Below the pieces are notes generated by a model, which worked only from the letters and a program-made list of their open reading frames with translations, was not told where the DNA came from and did not search any database. Both the position numbers and the translations under genes were made by a program. Below, piece by piece: positions 10,739 to 23,500 of a stretch of DNA of 64,000 nt. Each line of letters starts with the position of its first letter. Position 1 is the first letter of the stretch. The stretch covers positions 1,178,001 through 1,242,000 of the forward strand of contig CAUEEP010000743.1 in the NCBI GenBank assembly GCA_958450365.1, written 5' to 3'. The DNA comes from Mesorhabditis belari (Eukaryota; Nematoda; Chromadorea; Rhabditida; Rhabditidae).

Positions 10739-12404
10739 GTGGTTTTTTCGAATATGAATGCAAAATTAATAACAATAACAATTGACGATAAACTATAAAA
10801 TTAACGCTAAACGAAAAAGGTAAACTTTTAAAGAAACAATGCAAATTAATATTGACTTTAAAAAGCACTCTCCAAGGAGCAAGCCTATAAAAAGTGAGCG
10901 AGGGGTTTTTATGGCTCTCAAAATTTCGAGAGCCACCAGTTTCACCTTAAAGACATGAATAAACTCCGTCTTTTCTTTTTTTCCTTTTTCTCTTTTCCCC
11001 CCACTAAAATCCAATCATCAAATTTGTCTGTTATCGAAGCCGACTGGGTCAATCAAAGTGACATTTCTCTATCTTTTTCTTCTCACAGCTGTTTTTCTTG
11101 CCTTTTAAAGTCGATTTTGAAACATTACTTTATATCTGAAATTTGTTTTGACTCAAAAAAAATGCCCACATGGACATTTGATACTTTTTCCTTTTGTCTC
11201 TTTTCGAATCCTCGCCTTTTTATCGGGCTCTCTTTGTTCAATGGATTTATTTTTGAGAAATCTTTACATAAATCATCTTTTTGTATACTTTAGAAGAGTA
11301 AAACCCTTCTAAAGTATACAAAGTTCTTTATATTAAATTGAATTGTGTTCAAGTGTTAAATAAAATTGAAAATCAGACATCAGACAAATAGAGCAAGTGA
11401 ACATAAAAAGAAAAAGCACATGTGGTATCCCCCAGGGACAGCCTCTCCCATTCTCTTTTTTTCTTTCTTTCCTTTCCTTTATCCTTTTTGACTCGAAACT
11501 CTCCATAGCTTTTATTTTTTTAAATCACTTCAATCATATTTACTTTTATTTTATTTTGTTTTCTTTAAAGCTAGTGGTTTTTTTCGAATATGAATGCAAA
11601 ATTTTAGGGTGCGCTGTAGAGGAAATCGGTGCTCTTGAAAGGATCTCTCCGTCACTCAGCTGGGGGGGACACTGCGCTCTATTTCCGCAAATAATCGCCC
11701 ATTTCAAACAACTCACTCCCTTTCCTTTCACCCCTTTCGCCTCTTTTTCTGTTTTGAACAATAGCTGAGACGCTGGCCCAATATCCATCTTTGAATTTCT
11801 TCATGTTTTTAATTCCATTTTCCATTTTCATTTTCAATTCCTCTTAAACCAAGCTCTCCATACTTTCTAACCCAATTTTGTGTACATTTTTCATTTTCAT
11901 ATTGATAGAAACAAAGCCAAAGAAAGAAATAGAGATATTTGGGGGTTTGTGAAAGACGGAAGACCATGAATCGGCTATGAGACTGGTCCCTCGATGGGTC
12001 GGCTGAGGATGGGAAGAGAGTGTGAAGAGAGTGAGTGGTCAAAATCCTCATCCACTTCTTTTTTCTCTTTCTTTCATTTACTTTAAAGATTTCGCAAGAA
12101 ACAGAAAGAGAAAAAAGGATTGAGATCTGAAGGGGGAAGGGAAGGAAAGGGAGGGAAAGGAAAGGGAAGGGAAGGGGAGCAACAGCTGTGCCTCTCCCCC
12201 AATGGACTCGACAACCCCCGCAGTGTGCACAAATTACGCATCCCCCTTATTGTTAGGTCAAAGCTTAATATACCGATCACAGTCACGATCAAGTTTGAGT
12301 CAACTTTCTTGCCAATTCTTCCACTTCTTGATTACTAATACAAGTGGTTCTGATTTTGAAGTAAACCTTACGGTTTTGAAAAAGCGGATATTTCCTTCGT
12401 GCTT

Positions 12405-12575
12405 TCGTTCTTTCTTTCTTTCTTTCTTTCTTACTTACTTCCTTTCTTCCCCTTTGTCTTTCCCTCTTTCTCTTGGAAAGTTAAGCTACCTGATAGCTCA
12501 ATGATTAGAGCAATTGCCCAAAAAGCAAAAAGTCGATATTGGTCGAGAGTTCAATCCCTCTCTGGAACTTTTTTC
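12405..12575 (+). mobile_element. tRNA-derived SINE-like element, family 1, copy b
   Basis: A pyrimidine leader with CTTTCTTTCTTTCTTACTTA is followed by TTGGAAAGTTAAGCTACC, TAGCTCAATGATTAGAGCAA (A-box), AAAAGTCGATATTGG and GAGTTCAATCCCTCTCTGG (B-box). The same order is found on the minus strand at 225-400 and 17400-17560. This is the only copy in plus orientation, and it is intergenic. Confidence 0.65.
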
Positions 12576-14586
12576 TTGCCAATTCCTTTACTTCTTTAAT
12601 ACATGAAATCTAACTCTATTGAAATTAAAAGCTTCCAGAATCAAAATCAAATCTACCAGCTCATTCTGTATAGATGAGAGAGTGAGGGTAAAAAAAAGCA
12701 TTACACTGAGGAGGTGCAAGAGGAAAAGGGGTTTAGGAGGGAGAGTGTCGCTCAAAGATTTCTCTTTGTAGAAAGGGACTGAGCTCTGAGCACCAACCGC
12801 CCCCGAAGTAATGGAATGGCGAGCAGAGACCCAACTAGTCGATATTGATCGCATATTTGTACACAGCTTTCTTGTCGTTTTTACTCACAAAGAAACTTCA
12901 GGGTTCTTTTCCGGCTTTTCCTCCTTCAAATGAATATTGGTTTTGTTTTGTTTTTTTTGTTAATTCTTTGTTCTTTGTTAACCTGTTTGAAACTTGTTAA
13001 CCTGTAAACATTTTAGAGTATTTCGGTTAACTTTTTAAAATAACTTTATTACTACAACTGATAGGTTTAACCCATTACTTCTTGGTCTGACCCATTACTT
13101 CTTGGACCTTAAACTAGCCAGATCCTGGCCTGAGTCTGATTGACCCTGGTTTAGTTTTTGGTCTAGTGACATCATTAAGATTATAGGCATTTAAGTACTG
13201 TAGCCTTTAGTACTTTGATACTGTAAAGTCCTGTAGTTATAGATTTAGATTACTGTAGGCTAAACCCTGACAAAACTATCTTCTACCCTCCAGTACGTTT
13301 CCCTTCTTGGATCTCTGTAGCTTTGCACTATTTTTATCTGTCTATTTTTAGCAACAACAATTGCTTTGCTTGTCGGCTTCTCTATGAATAACTTTTTCTT
13401 GATTATATTTGCATTTATTAGATATAAAGAATAGAGAATGGGTTAATAGTGAGGGTATTATTGAGAGATCTTGAGGGAAAAGAAGTGGGACTGGGTTGGA
13501 GGGGAGGTTGGTCTTCTTTACTCGCTCAATGCACATTTTATGGGTGGCTGCCTCGCACGACATGTACCACATAACCAAGCAACTAATCTTGAAATTCTCC
13601 CAAAAATTCTCTCGATAATCGATATTGAATTTTTGATATTGTTCTTTACTTTAAACTTTTGAAACTTCTTTGTCTTGTTCTTTGCTTTAAACTTTTAATC
13701 AAAGATTCAGCTTCAAGCATAAACCAAGTTCAACTTTTTGGACTTTCAACTTTCAACACAAGTTCAACTTTTTCAACATTTAACATCATTCATCAATACA
13801 TAAGAGCCATTTTTTTTGTTTGCCCGTTTGCCCGAAAATCAAAGTAGTTGGGGGAAAAATGGGAAAAGTTAGTCATTTCGTGACGTGACTCACAATTTTG
13901 GCGCTGTTTTGGCGCTGTGGCTCACTAGAAATTTGTTCTTTTCAAGATTTCATGCTCATAAAAAACCTCTCAATACATATTTTTCGAATTATCTTTTTTT
14001 AACTATTGAATTTCGTGAGTCATCGAAATTTTCAGAAAAAAATGGCTTTGAAAGTATATTTCTAATAAATGACGAGTTCTTGTAAACGTTGTTGTCATAT
14101 AAGCGAATAAGATAGATGAGGATTGAAGGAAAGGGCTCGTTCAAATTTGCATGAGATCCTTTCCCTTTCTCTTCCCTCTTTCCCCTCTTTCCCCTCTTTC
14201 CATTCTCAACCATTATTCACTTTTCGCCTCCCTCTCTTGCCAAGCGATATTCTTTTTGGTTTCGGATCTTCAGCGTTCGACTTTCTGAGTGATTCCAAAT
14301 TTGAAATGCTACTTCGTCTCCTTGGATTTTTCTTTATCTATAAAAGAGCACTGTCTGTCCATCCGTCTGTCTGGTACAGGCTTTTTAGGGTTTAGAAAAA
14401 TTTGAAAGCTCTTTTAGCTTCTTTACCTACCCTTTTCTCTCATTCTCATTGAATATTCAACTGCCCGTTTCTCTGCTCGTTTTTTTTTGTTTTCAATTTC
14501 TATTTTCGCAAAAAAAAAGAAATCTACATCTTACTATTAGACGAGACGTTGGATTGAGATAGAAGAAGATCTCATCAGCATTGGGT

Positions 14587-17500
14587 ATGGGTGCAGGAGA
14601 TCGGCCGAAAGGGTATTGGGCCCATATTGCCCTTATCGCCTTTCTACCGCTTCTTGTCACCGCTTTCAACGTCGATACAAAGGTAACACTTTGCCTAATT
14701 CTTTTAATTACATCCTACACCATTTCTATGAATCAATATGAATCAATCCCATTTCCAGAACGCTGTCATCCATTCAGCGGGCAGCGGTCGTTTCGGTTAC
14801 TCCCTCGACTTTTATCATGAACAAAAAGGAGTCCCAGTGTAAGTACTTATAAGAAATAAGACTTATAATAAGCTAAAAGATTTCCATAGAATTATTTAGA
14901 TTGATAGTCGGAGCGCCAGAGTCTCAATCGGGTAACCCGGCATTGAAAGGCATTCGAACTCCGGGAGCCGTTTTCTCATGTCCAGTGAACAAGCCCGGTT
15001 GTCGAGAAGTTCACATCGACAAAAATCGTTTGTTATTTAGTCTTTACATTTATCTTTTCATTAATCTTTTCATTTTTCTTTTCCTTTTGCTCACATTTTG
15101 ATGAGAGACCATATGGCGGCTGACGGTTAGGCTTTAAGCGAAGGCTTCTCTAAGCGAATTTTCTCTTTTGCAAATCGCCTCTAATTACTCATCAAGCAGA
15201 ATCATTGATTTTAAGGGCTACTTTTTTAGATTTTTCGATCAAAATGCAGAATCATTGATTATTTATGGGTTGTAGGCTTTCGTTTTCTTCCCAAGGGTGC
15301 TCGAAAATGGTGTTCACTTTTGGATGGGTGACCAATAATGGGTGTCGTTACGAGGACGGAGTGATCGATGTCAATGACTTGCTTTCTCTCTTCTTTCGAT
15401 TCTTTCTTTTTTCTGTGCTCGAAAATTTCCCCTAAACACGAAAGTGGGCAGTTAGACGCTTGCTATCCGATCAAGATTCTGTTGGATCGAGTCGGATCGA
15501 TTTGATCGAGATTTTTATAGGATTAGATCGAATCGGAAAGATCATTCGAGGTAATCCAGTAAGGGATAAAGCCCTAATCTGGCGGAAATGACAAGTGTAG
15601 GTATGGCTCATTGGTAGTGTTCGTCTTATAAGCTAGAGACTAGAGAGACGAATCCCAGCGTCAACCATGTTTTGTATTTCCAGTTTCAAGAACCGAACCA
15701 TAAAAGAATCGAACCAAGAACCGAACCAAGAACCGAACCAAGAACCGAACCAAGAACCGAACCAAGAACCGAACCAAGAACCGAACCAAGAACCGAACCA
15801 AGAACCGAACCAAGAACAGAACCAAGAACCGAACCAAGAACCGAATCATAGAAGAACCAGTTCAAGTATCTAATTCGATTCATCGGATGGCAAGTCATGA
15901 TTGTGAGATTATGAAATCAAACGTTACTTTGCATTGTAATAAAGAAAGGGTAGCAATGAGAGTGACTATGTGAATGGCAAAATCACTTTTTACATACATC
16001 TAGCTATTGTTTCTTTTAGATCCAAGATTTATAGAGAAGAAGAAGCGTTGCGCAATCAGTGGTGGTTCAAATTGTGGGGGAATCAAATCGTTGCCCCTTC
16101 TTTTATCCCATTACCCCTCATCACCGCGTTTCTCGTTCTCTTGCTAGTTATACCCTAAATTTCTTCAATTTCCAGCACCCCCAATTGCAACTTTAAAAGA
16201 ACTTTGTCAGAAAAGTGATTGAACTTTAAATTGAGCTGAGCTAGTTGAGAAATAAATTTAGAAGGTAATGAGCGACGCTTGAATGGATCACATCTGGCCG
16301 AAATCGAAGATAAAGCATTCCAGCGTTTTGGAGCCACCGTTCGCTCAAATCGAAAACATGATAAATTGATGGTTTTTAAAAATAATAATCTTTAAATTAA
16401 GAACTTTTTAGATGTGCGCTCCAAACTACAAATATTTCTTCTCCCGTTTTGAGGTGATCGAGCCAATTGGAACGTGTTTCTATGCCGAGGATGGCTTCAC
16501 GAAAACCCAAGAATTTCCCACTTGTAAACAAGAACGTAAGCTACTTTCATCTATTTTTTAAGCTTGTCAGCAACTACTAATCCTTTTCAGCGAATAGCAT
16601 CGATCCACGAGGTTAAGAAGTTTAGATGGTCGTAGTTTTGTAGAATGAAATCCCTTTCCCCTGGTCTGATCGTGCTAGTACATGATCCTCTACAAATGAA
16701 TAGATTCGTAAAAGTTTTATTCTTTTAGCTGCTCGTCATGGTCGTCATCGACTTGGATACGGTCAATGCGGGTTTTCGGTGGCTCTACCAGATAAAATGA
16801 AGAGGTAAAAGGCTTAAGAAAGACTAATTAAAGAGATAAAAGGCTTAAAAAAGACAAACTAAAGAGATAAAATGCTAAAAAAAGACAATTTAGAGTTATT
16901 AAGAACACTTAAATCAAAGAAATCCCTTTAAACTTCTAGAGGCGATGAGAGAGCTTTCGTCGCTGGCCCGGGAGTTTGGTATTGGCAAGGAGCGATTTTC
17001 AGTCAAAGCTTGAGAAACAGCACGGACAAGCCAAACACGGAGATTGGGCCTGCATTTTTAGATCATGATATGATGGGTGAGTTAACTGAAAGCCTATTTA
17101 TTCAAAAAAAAAACACAGGATATTCCACTGCTACCGGTGATTTTGATGGAGATGGGATTGATGATGTGGTTTCTGGAGTGCCTCGAGGAAACGAGCTTAT
17201 GGGAAAAGTGAGTTTTGATGACGGAGATATGAAATCAAAAAAAAAATAATTAGTTGGTCTTGTGGACACCGGGACTTCATCATTTGATGAATCTCACCGA
17301 TTCGACCTCTCCACAAACCGGACAATATTGTGGACACTCGGTGATTGTCACCGATTTGAATAAAGACGGGTTAGTTTATAAAGTTTATAAAGTATTAGCA
17401 AGAGATTTCCGGAGAGGGGATTGAACCCAAGATCTTTTACTTTTCAATGCTTTCGGCTCTAGCCACTGAGCTATTCGGTACCTTAACTTGCCAAGAGAGA

Positions 17501-20500
17501 GGGAAAGATAAGGAGGAAGAAGAAAGAAAGAAAGAAAGAAGAGATAAGGGGGAAGAAGAAAGAAAGAAGAAATAAGCCAACAAATCACAAAATTTGAGAA
17601 TTTTAGTCGAGACGACATTGTGATGGGTTGCCCATTCTTCACTGATTATGTTTCTGTGATGGATGCAAAGACACAAGTTGATCAGTTTTTTTTGGTTCTA
17701 ATTTGAAAACATGTTTCAGGAAAGAAAACCTCAATATGACGTTGGAAAAGTGATTGTTTTCCTTCAAACTGCTGTGGTTAGTTTAAAGTTTTGAAAGCCT
17801 TTACCTTTGAAGTTTTGAAAACCTTTGAAAACCTATCAGGCTGGCCTTTCCTTTTCACCTTTTCCTTTTCCGCTTTTTAAAGTTACTTTTTAAAATAAAT
17901 AATGAAACAATCTATCTAGCTGGATTACGGTATTCAGTCTAGATTAGGATATTCAATCTAGATTAGGATATTCAGTCTAGATTAGCTGGATTACGGTATT
18001 TACTCTCGATTAGGGTATTCAGTTAAGATTGGGATATTCAGTCAAATAATGAAACAATCGATCTATGATCAATTTTATCAAAAATTTCGATTATTTATTT
18101 ACAAATTTTTCTTTAAGAGATTCTGAAAAGCTTGCTTTAGTTAATTTTTTTAAAGGCTTGAAATCGAGGAATCAAAACGAACTTAAAGTCCCGATTTGAG
18201 CACTTTTTCTCAAAGAAATCTTTTTTGTGTTAAAAGATAAAAGATAGAGAATAAAAAGTTAGACAGATAGACAAATTTTTCGAGAAATTCATTCAGCCGA
18301 TTTCATTCTATGTCCATTGTAAAGATTTTCGAAAAAAAAAAGACAAGAATTCTTGTTCGAATTTGCTTTAAAGCGGACTCAAATTTGCCTAAAAATGGGG
18401 AGTGGGACAAATGCGACCTTTTTTTGCGCACCCGGACATTTGCGCACCTTTTTTTCCGCACCTTGCCCATTAGCGCACCTTTTTTCGCGTCTTAAAAAAG
18501 CTCTAAAAAGCTAATATTAACCAATTTCTATTCCAAAAGTTGTTTTTCTAGGTAATTTTAGGGCGTAGAATCGAAATTTTGACATATCAGAGCTTGTGGA
18601 AACAAACGGACGGAGTTATACAAAGAGAAAAATCGACAATTTTCTTTCTGAACAATTTTCTGTAATTTGATCTAGCCGTTTTGTCTTTCAAATTGGTTCC
18701 ACACGCTCTGTTATGTCAAAATTTGAATTCGACACCCTCAAATTACCTAGAAAAACAACTTTTGGAATAGAAATTGGTTAATATTAGCTTTTTAGAGCTT
18801 TTTTAAGACGCGAAAAAAGGTGCGCTAATGGGCAAGGTGCGGAAAAAAAGGTGCGCAAATGTCCGGATGCGCAAAAAAAGGGTAGCATTTGTCCCACTCC
18901 CAAAAAATGAGCTAAATGAAATGGTTAATCTTTTTTATATTTAAAGCAAAACACACATTGATCGGCTAAATTATTGATTTTCAATAAAAATTTCATAAAA
19001 GCAGAAAAGATTTTCTGATTAAAAGAATCTCTTTTTCTCTAGGGTGTCTTCGAGAAACAAGTGGCCATTGTGGGTGACGATCAATGGGGAAGATTCGGCT
19101 TTTCTTTGGCAGCTGCCGGTGATTTAAATCAAGATGGATACAATGGTAGATATAGAAAAGTGGTTTAATATTATGGTAATTATAGATTTCATCGTTGGAG
19201 CACCATACGCAGGGACGGAGCGTCGTGGAGCCGTTTACGTGATTCACGGAAGCAAAGACGGCGTTCGAGTAAAGCCCACACAAAAGATCGAGGCTCACAA
19301 AGTGAGACAGGGTATCTCCACTTTTGGATACTCCTTGGCCGGAAATCTTGATGTTGATTCAAACGGCATTCCAGGTTTGCACAAATTCAAGAATTCTCTT
19401 TTGATCAAATTCTTTTTAGATCTTGCTGTTGGAGGTTGGAAAAGTGGTCACGCGACAATCCTTCTCACCAAACCTGTAGTAACGGTAAGTGAAAGTAAAA
19501 CGATTTTAAATTTACGATCAAAATTTAGGTCACTGGACAAACTGATTCGGATGGAGTGACCTTAAATATGGAAGAAAAGAACTGCGATGTTGGAGACAAG
19601 AAAATGGGACTCCAGACTTGGTGAGACTTTTAGAAACCTTCAAAACCTCATTAATTGGATATTGAACCATAAAAGCTTTGCAAAGATTGCAAAGATTGCA
19701 AAGAAAAAAACATTTTCTTTTAGTCGTACGATTAACACTTGCTTGAAGTACGAGGGTCGAGGAGAGACGCCAAACGATCTCGAGTTCGTGTTGAGGACCT
19801 CGCTTGATGACCACTCGCCAGAACCAAGAGCTTATTTCATTGGCAAAGAAGTGGTAAGAAAAAGAAGCAATCAAAATATATATATGTTGTAGCTGTTTAC
19901 GAAATTCAGTCGTTAACGAATCGTTCGTTAGCAGCTGAATTTCGTAAACGGCTACGACATATAGATACTTTATTCCGGACATGAAGTAAAGTGAAAGTTT
20001 TCAATGCATAGATGTAGTAATACCTTAAGAAATAGAAATGATTGCAAGGATTGCAAGATTACAGAATCCAGAATAAGTTAGTAGCACCTTAAGAAACAGA
20101 AATTAATGGGCAAACAAAGATTATCAGTTTACAGAATGAATGAATAAATGAAATCAAATAAATTACCCACAAGAGAGCTCTAGTTTATCGACTGATTTCT
20201 AAAGGACTAAAGCTGTTGCATTCTCTTTATTTATTCGGTTTTAAAGGACTAAAGCTTTTGCATTCTCTTTAGTTATTCGCTAGCAAATTGCACAATTAAG
20301 AAAAAAAATTAGACACAAATTTATTTGAAAAACAAAAAAAATAAAAACCTCATCAATACATTTAGAAAGCCGATCGTGAGGTGACGATCCCGGCCGACTC
20401 AAAGACCAAAGATCATCCAAATATCATTGAAAGAAGAATCCGTTTGGAGAAAGGTCGACAAAAGTGCTTTAAACAGAGATTCTTTGCATCAGTGAGTGAA

Positions 20501-23500
20501 TAAAATAAAACAAAGAAACGGAAAAAAAAACTTTCAGGACTCAATGCGAGACAAATTGACACCAATTCATTGGTCTGTCAACTACACTTATCAGGTTATT
20601 TGTGCTCTTTTTAAATCTAAAATCAATCTGCCTTTAGGAATCTCCAACCGGAAAATTACGTGGCGGTCAATTGGAGCCAGCCATCGACACAACTGTTCCA
20701 CTTGCTTTTGAAAATAAGGCAATAGATAATAGTAAAATGGAGATAAATCGAAAAATTTCAGTTGAATATTGCAAATAATTGTGGAAAAGATGGAATCTGT
20801 GTTCCCGATTTGAACGTGCACGCTGTCGCGTGAGTCTTCAAAAGTTTTTCTTTTTTGGGAGTGGGACAAATGCTACCTTTTTTTTGCGCACCCGGACATT
20901 TGCGCGCCTTTTTTCCGCACCTTGCCCATTAGCGCACCTTTTTTCGCGCTTTAAAAAAGCTCTAAAAAGCTAATATTAACCAATTTCTATTCCAAAAGTT
21001 GCTTTTCTAGGTAATTTGAGGGTGTCGAATTCTAATTTTGACATAACAGAGCTTGTGGAACCAATTTCAAAGAAAAAACGGCTAGATCAAATTACAGAAA
21101 ATGTTGATTTGTTGATTTTTCTCTTTGTATAACTCCGTCCGTTTGTTTCCACAAGCTCTGATATGTCAAAATTTCGATTCTACGCCCTAAAATTACCTAG
21201 AAAAACAACTTTTGGAATAGAAATTGGTTAATATTAGCTTTTTAGAGCTTTTTTAAGACGCGAAAAAAGGTGCGCAAATGTCCGGGTGCGCAAAAAAAAG
21301 GTCGCATTTGTCCCACTTCCTCTTTTTTTACTCAAAAATAATCATTTAGTGATCGAGCAAAATTCTTGCTTGGCACCACTGATAACACAATGTTGATCAA
21401 TGTTTCTGGTAAGAAATTTAGAAACAGAAAAAACTCTAAAGATGTTTTTAGTGTTCAATCGAGGAGAGGACGCCTACGAGACAAAGCTTTTCTTCGATGT
21501 CCCCGAAGGTTTCGAATATTCCGGTGTGGAAGCGTCAAAAGATGAAAAAGTGAGTATAAAAGAGAAAACTTTCACTAAACTTCTAACTATTAGATAATCT
21601 AATTATTGTTTTTTTTAGCAAACTGCCCCCTCTTGCTCACCAACATCCGCTCAACCAGACGAAGATGGAAAATGGGTGTTCGCCTGTGAACTTGGCAATC
21701 CACTGCCACAGGTTTGTCCACTGCCACTGCCAAATCTACTATACATAAAAAAAGCTATATATAAAGAGCTAAAAAAGAATTTACCGGCTGATCCATCGGG
21801 GTTTCGCAGAAGTCGGCGCCTCAGAATCGATCGATCCACTTTCCGGTGGTCAGCCGCTTCCCCTCTTCGGTTTGATCCTCGTGTTGCTCGTCTTGAATCT
21901 GTGAAACCATTCCTGTGCAATACTCGTTCCCACAATTCTGTTGCCATAAAATTGATTGATTTCTCGTGCTGCTTTGGCCGCTGAAATCCCTCTTGAAAAC
22001 CGTTGGAGCAGTAGGGCGTGAATTTCTTCTCGAGTGGGCTTCATTCGATCGACTGCAACTCTCATTTTGTGTCGATCCCTAAAAATGAATGTTAGTGCAA
22101 GAAATGAGAAAGTTTTAGCATGAAAAAGAAAAAAGAAAAATACAAAGCGTCGTGTTGTGAGCGAGTACTGATCAAAACGAAAATCGACCCCCGATGGATC
22201 AACCCGGATCAACCGGGAAATCTGTCCATCTGTACGGGCTTTTTCTCAGCCGTCTTGACCAATAAGCTAAAGCTTCTTTAGAAAACCTTAGAATATAATA
22301 TAGTTGTGGCATTTAAAATTAAAAATTAAAAACTGGCAAGTGGGCTGAACCCGGATCGTGTGTGCTGTAAGAAAATCGCGCTCCTGACTGCACCATGAGG
22401 ACCTCACCATGAGGACCATGCGCCGCGCTTGAAAAATCCGTCCTTAGGTTTCTCGGTTCCTACAGAATAAGAACACTTGTCAAAACTAAAAATTCAGGGA
22501 AAATCAGTGTCAACAACTGTACGCATCACGGCCAATCAAGACAAACCACCATTGAAACCGATCACAATTCGAGCTCATGTCAATAGGTTTGCAGCTTTGT
22601 CATTCTGAAATATGATTTGTTTAAGCACGAACAATGAAGAAGAGTCAACATCAGTTGATAACAATGTCGAGTTCACAGTGCCAGTCGATTTCAAAAACCA
22701 ATTAACATTGGTTGGAAGACCCGAGCCTGAACAAGTTGACTTCTCGATCAGAAATCAAACAAATGATGAATTGTTCGATGACAATCAATTAGGACCCGTC
22801 GTTTCTCATATGTATCAAGTAAAATTCTGTAAACAATGAAAATTAAATACAAGATTTTTATAGGTTTCAAATCGTGGTCCATCTGCCATCGATTCGGTGA
22901 CTCTCGACATTTTCTGGCCGTCTTTCTCGACAGAAGTAACTTGGCAAGAATGTATTTTAAAATATGATTTATTCAGGGCAATCATTTACTTTACATCTTG
23001 AAAGAGCCAGTTTTGAATGACGCAACAAAAGGAAGATGTCGTGTAAAGCAAGCTCAGAACGTGAATCCATTGAACTTAAGAGTTGGTCAACAAGTTTTTT
23101 TTTGTTTTGTTATCCTTTCATCTCAGATCACGGATGAACATGTTCCCACTCAGCCACCAGTGAAAGAAGAAGATTATGCTGAGCATGACGATGAAAGAGA
23201 AGAGGATGATGATGATGCCAAGGTTGAAGCACAGGCATGCACTTGCTCTATCCTATCGCTTGTAGTCCTTGCTTTCCCATTTTGAGCTTTCCCACAGCAC
23301 CTATAATTTCTCTTTTCCGCTTTAGCCGGTTCGCGTGCAATCGCCAGCGGGAGATCAGCAAACAAGCCGGGTTCAATCACCGTCAGTATCACATGGTCAA
23401 TCGACTCCATCTCGAAATACTCAAGTTTATGAGCAGGACTCTTTCCAAGACAATGCTCCTACTCAACAAGTTCGGCTTTTATTTTTCAATAGTTTTAAAT

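Larger units (their letters stand above)
9367..14586. other. Intergenic region between the cuticlin and integrin genes
   Basis: About 5.2 kb without a convincing gene. It holds a family B element (9551-10038), a duplicated cuticlin exon fragment split by a family C element (10424-10738), and a 36-bp direct duplication (TAAAGCTAGTGGTTTTTT and following bases) at about 10731 and 11566. It also holds a purine-rich stretch near 12120-12180 and a SINE-like element (12405-12575). Open frames here are short, T-rich and without splice structure. Confidence 0.6.

Noticed and set aside
10955..11768. Two overlapping phenylalanine-rich plus-strand frames between the cuticlin and integrin genes
   Set aside because: Low-complexity T-rich composition, no signal peptide followed by a real domain, no intron structure.
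15667..15873. Open frames on both strands coding NQEP-type and VLGS/VRFL-type repeats
   Set aside because: They come from a 12-bp tandem repeat within an integrin intron. A unit divisible by three keeps every frame open, so this is not evidence of a protein.
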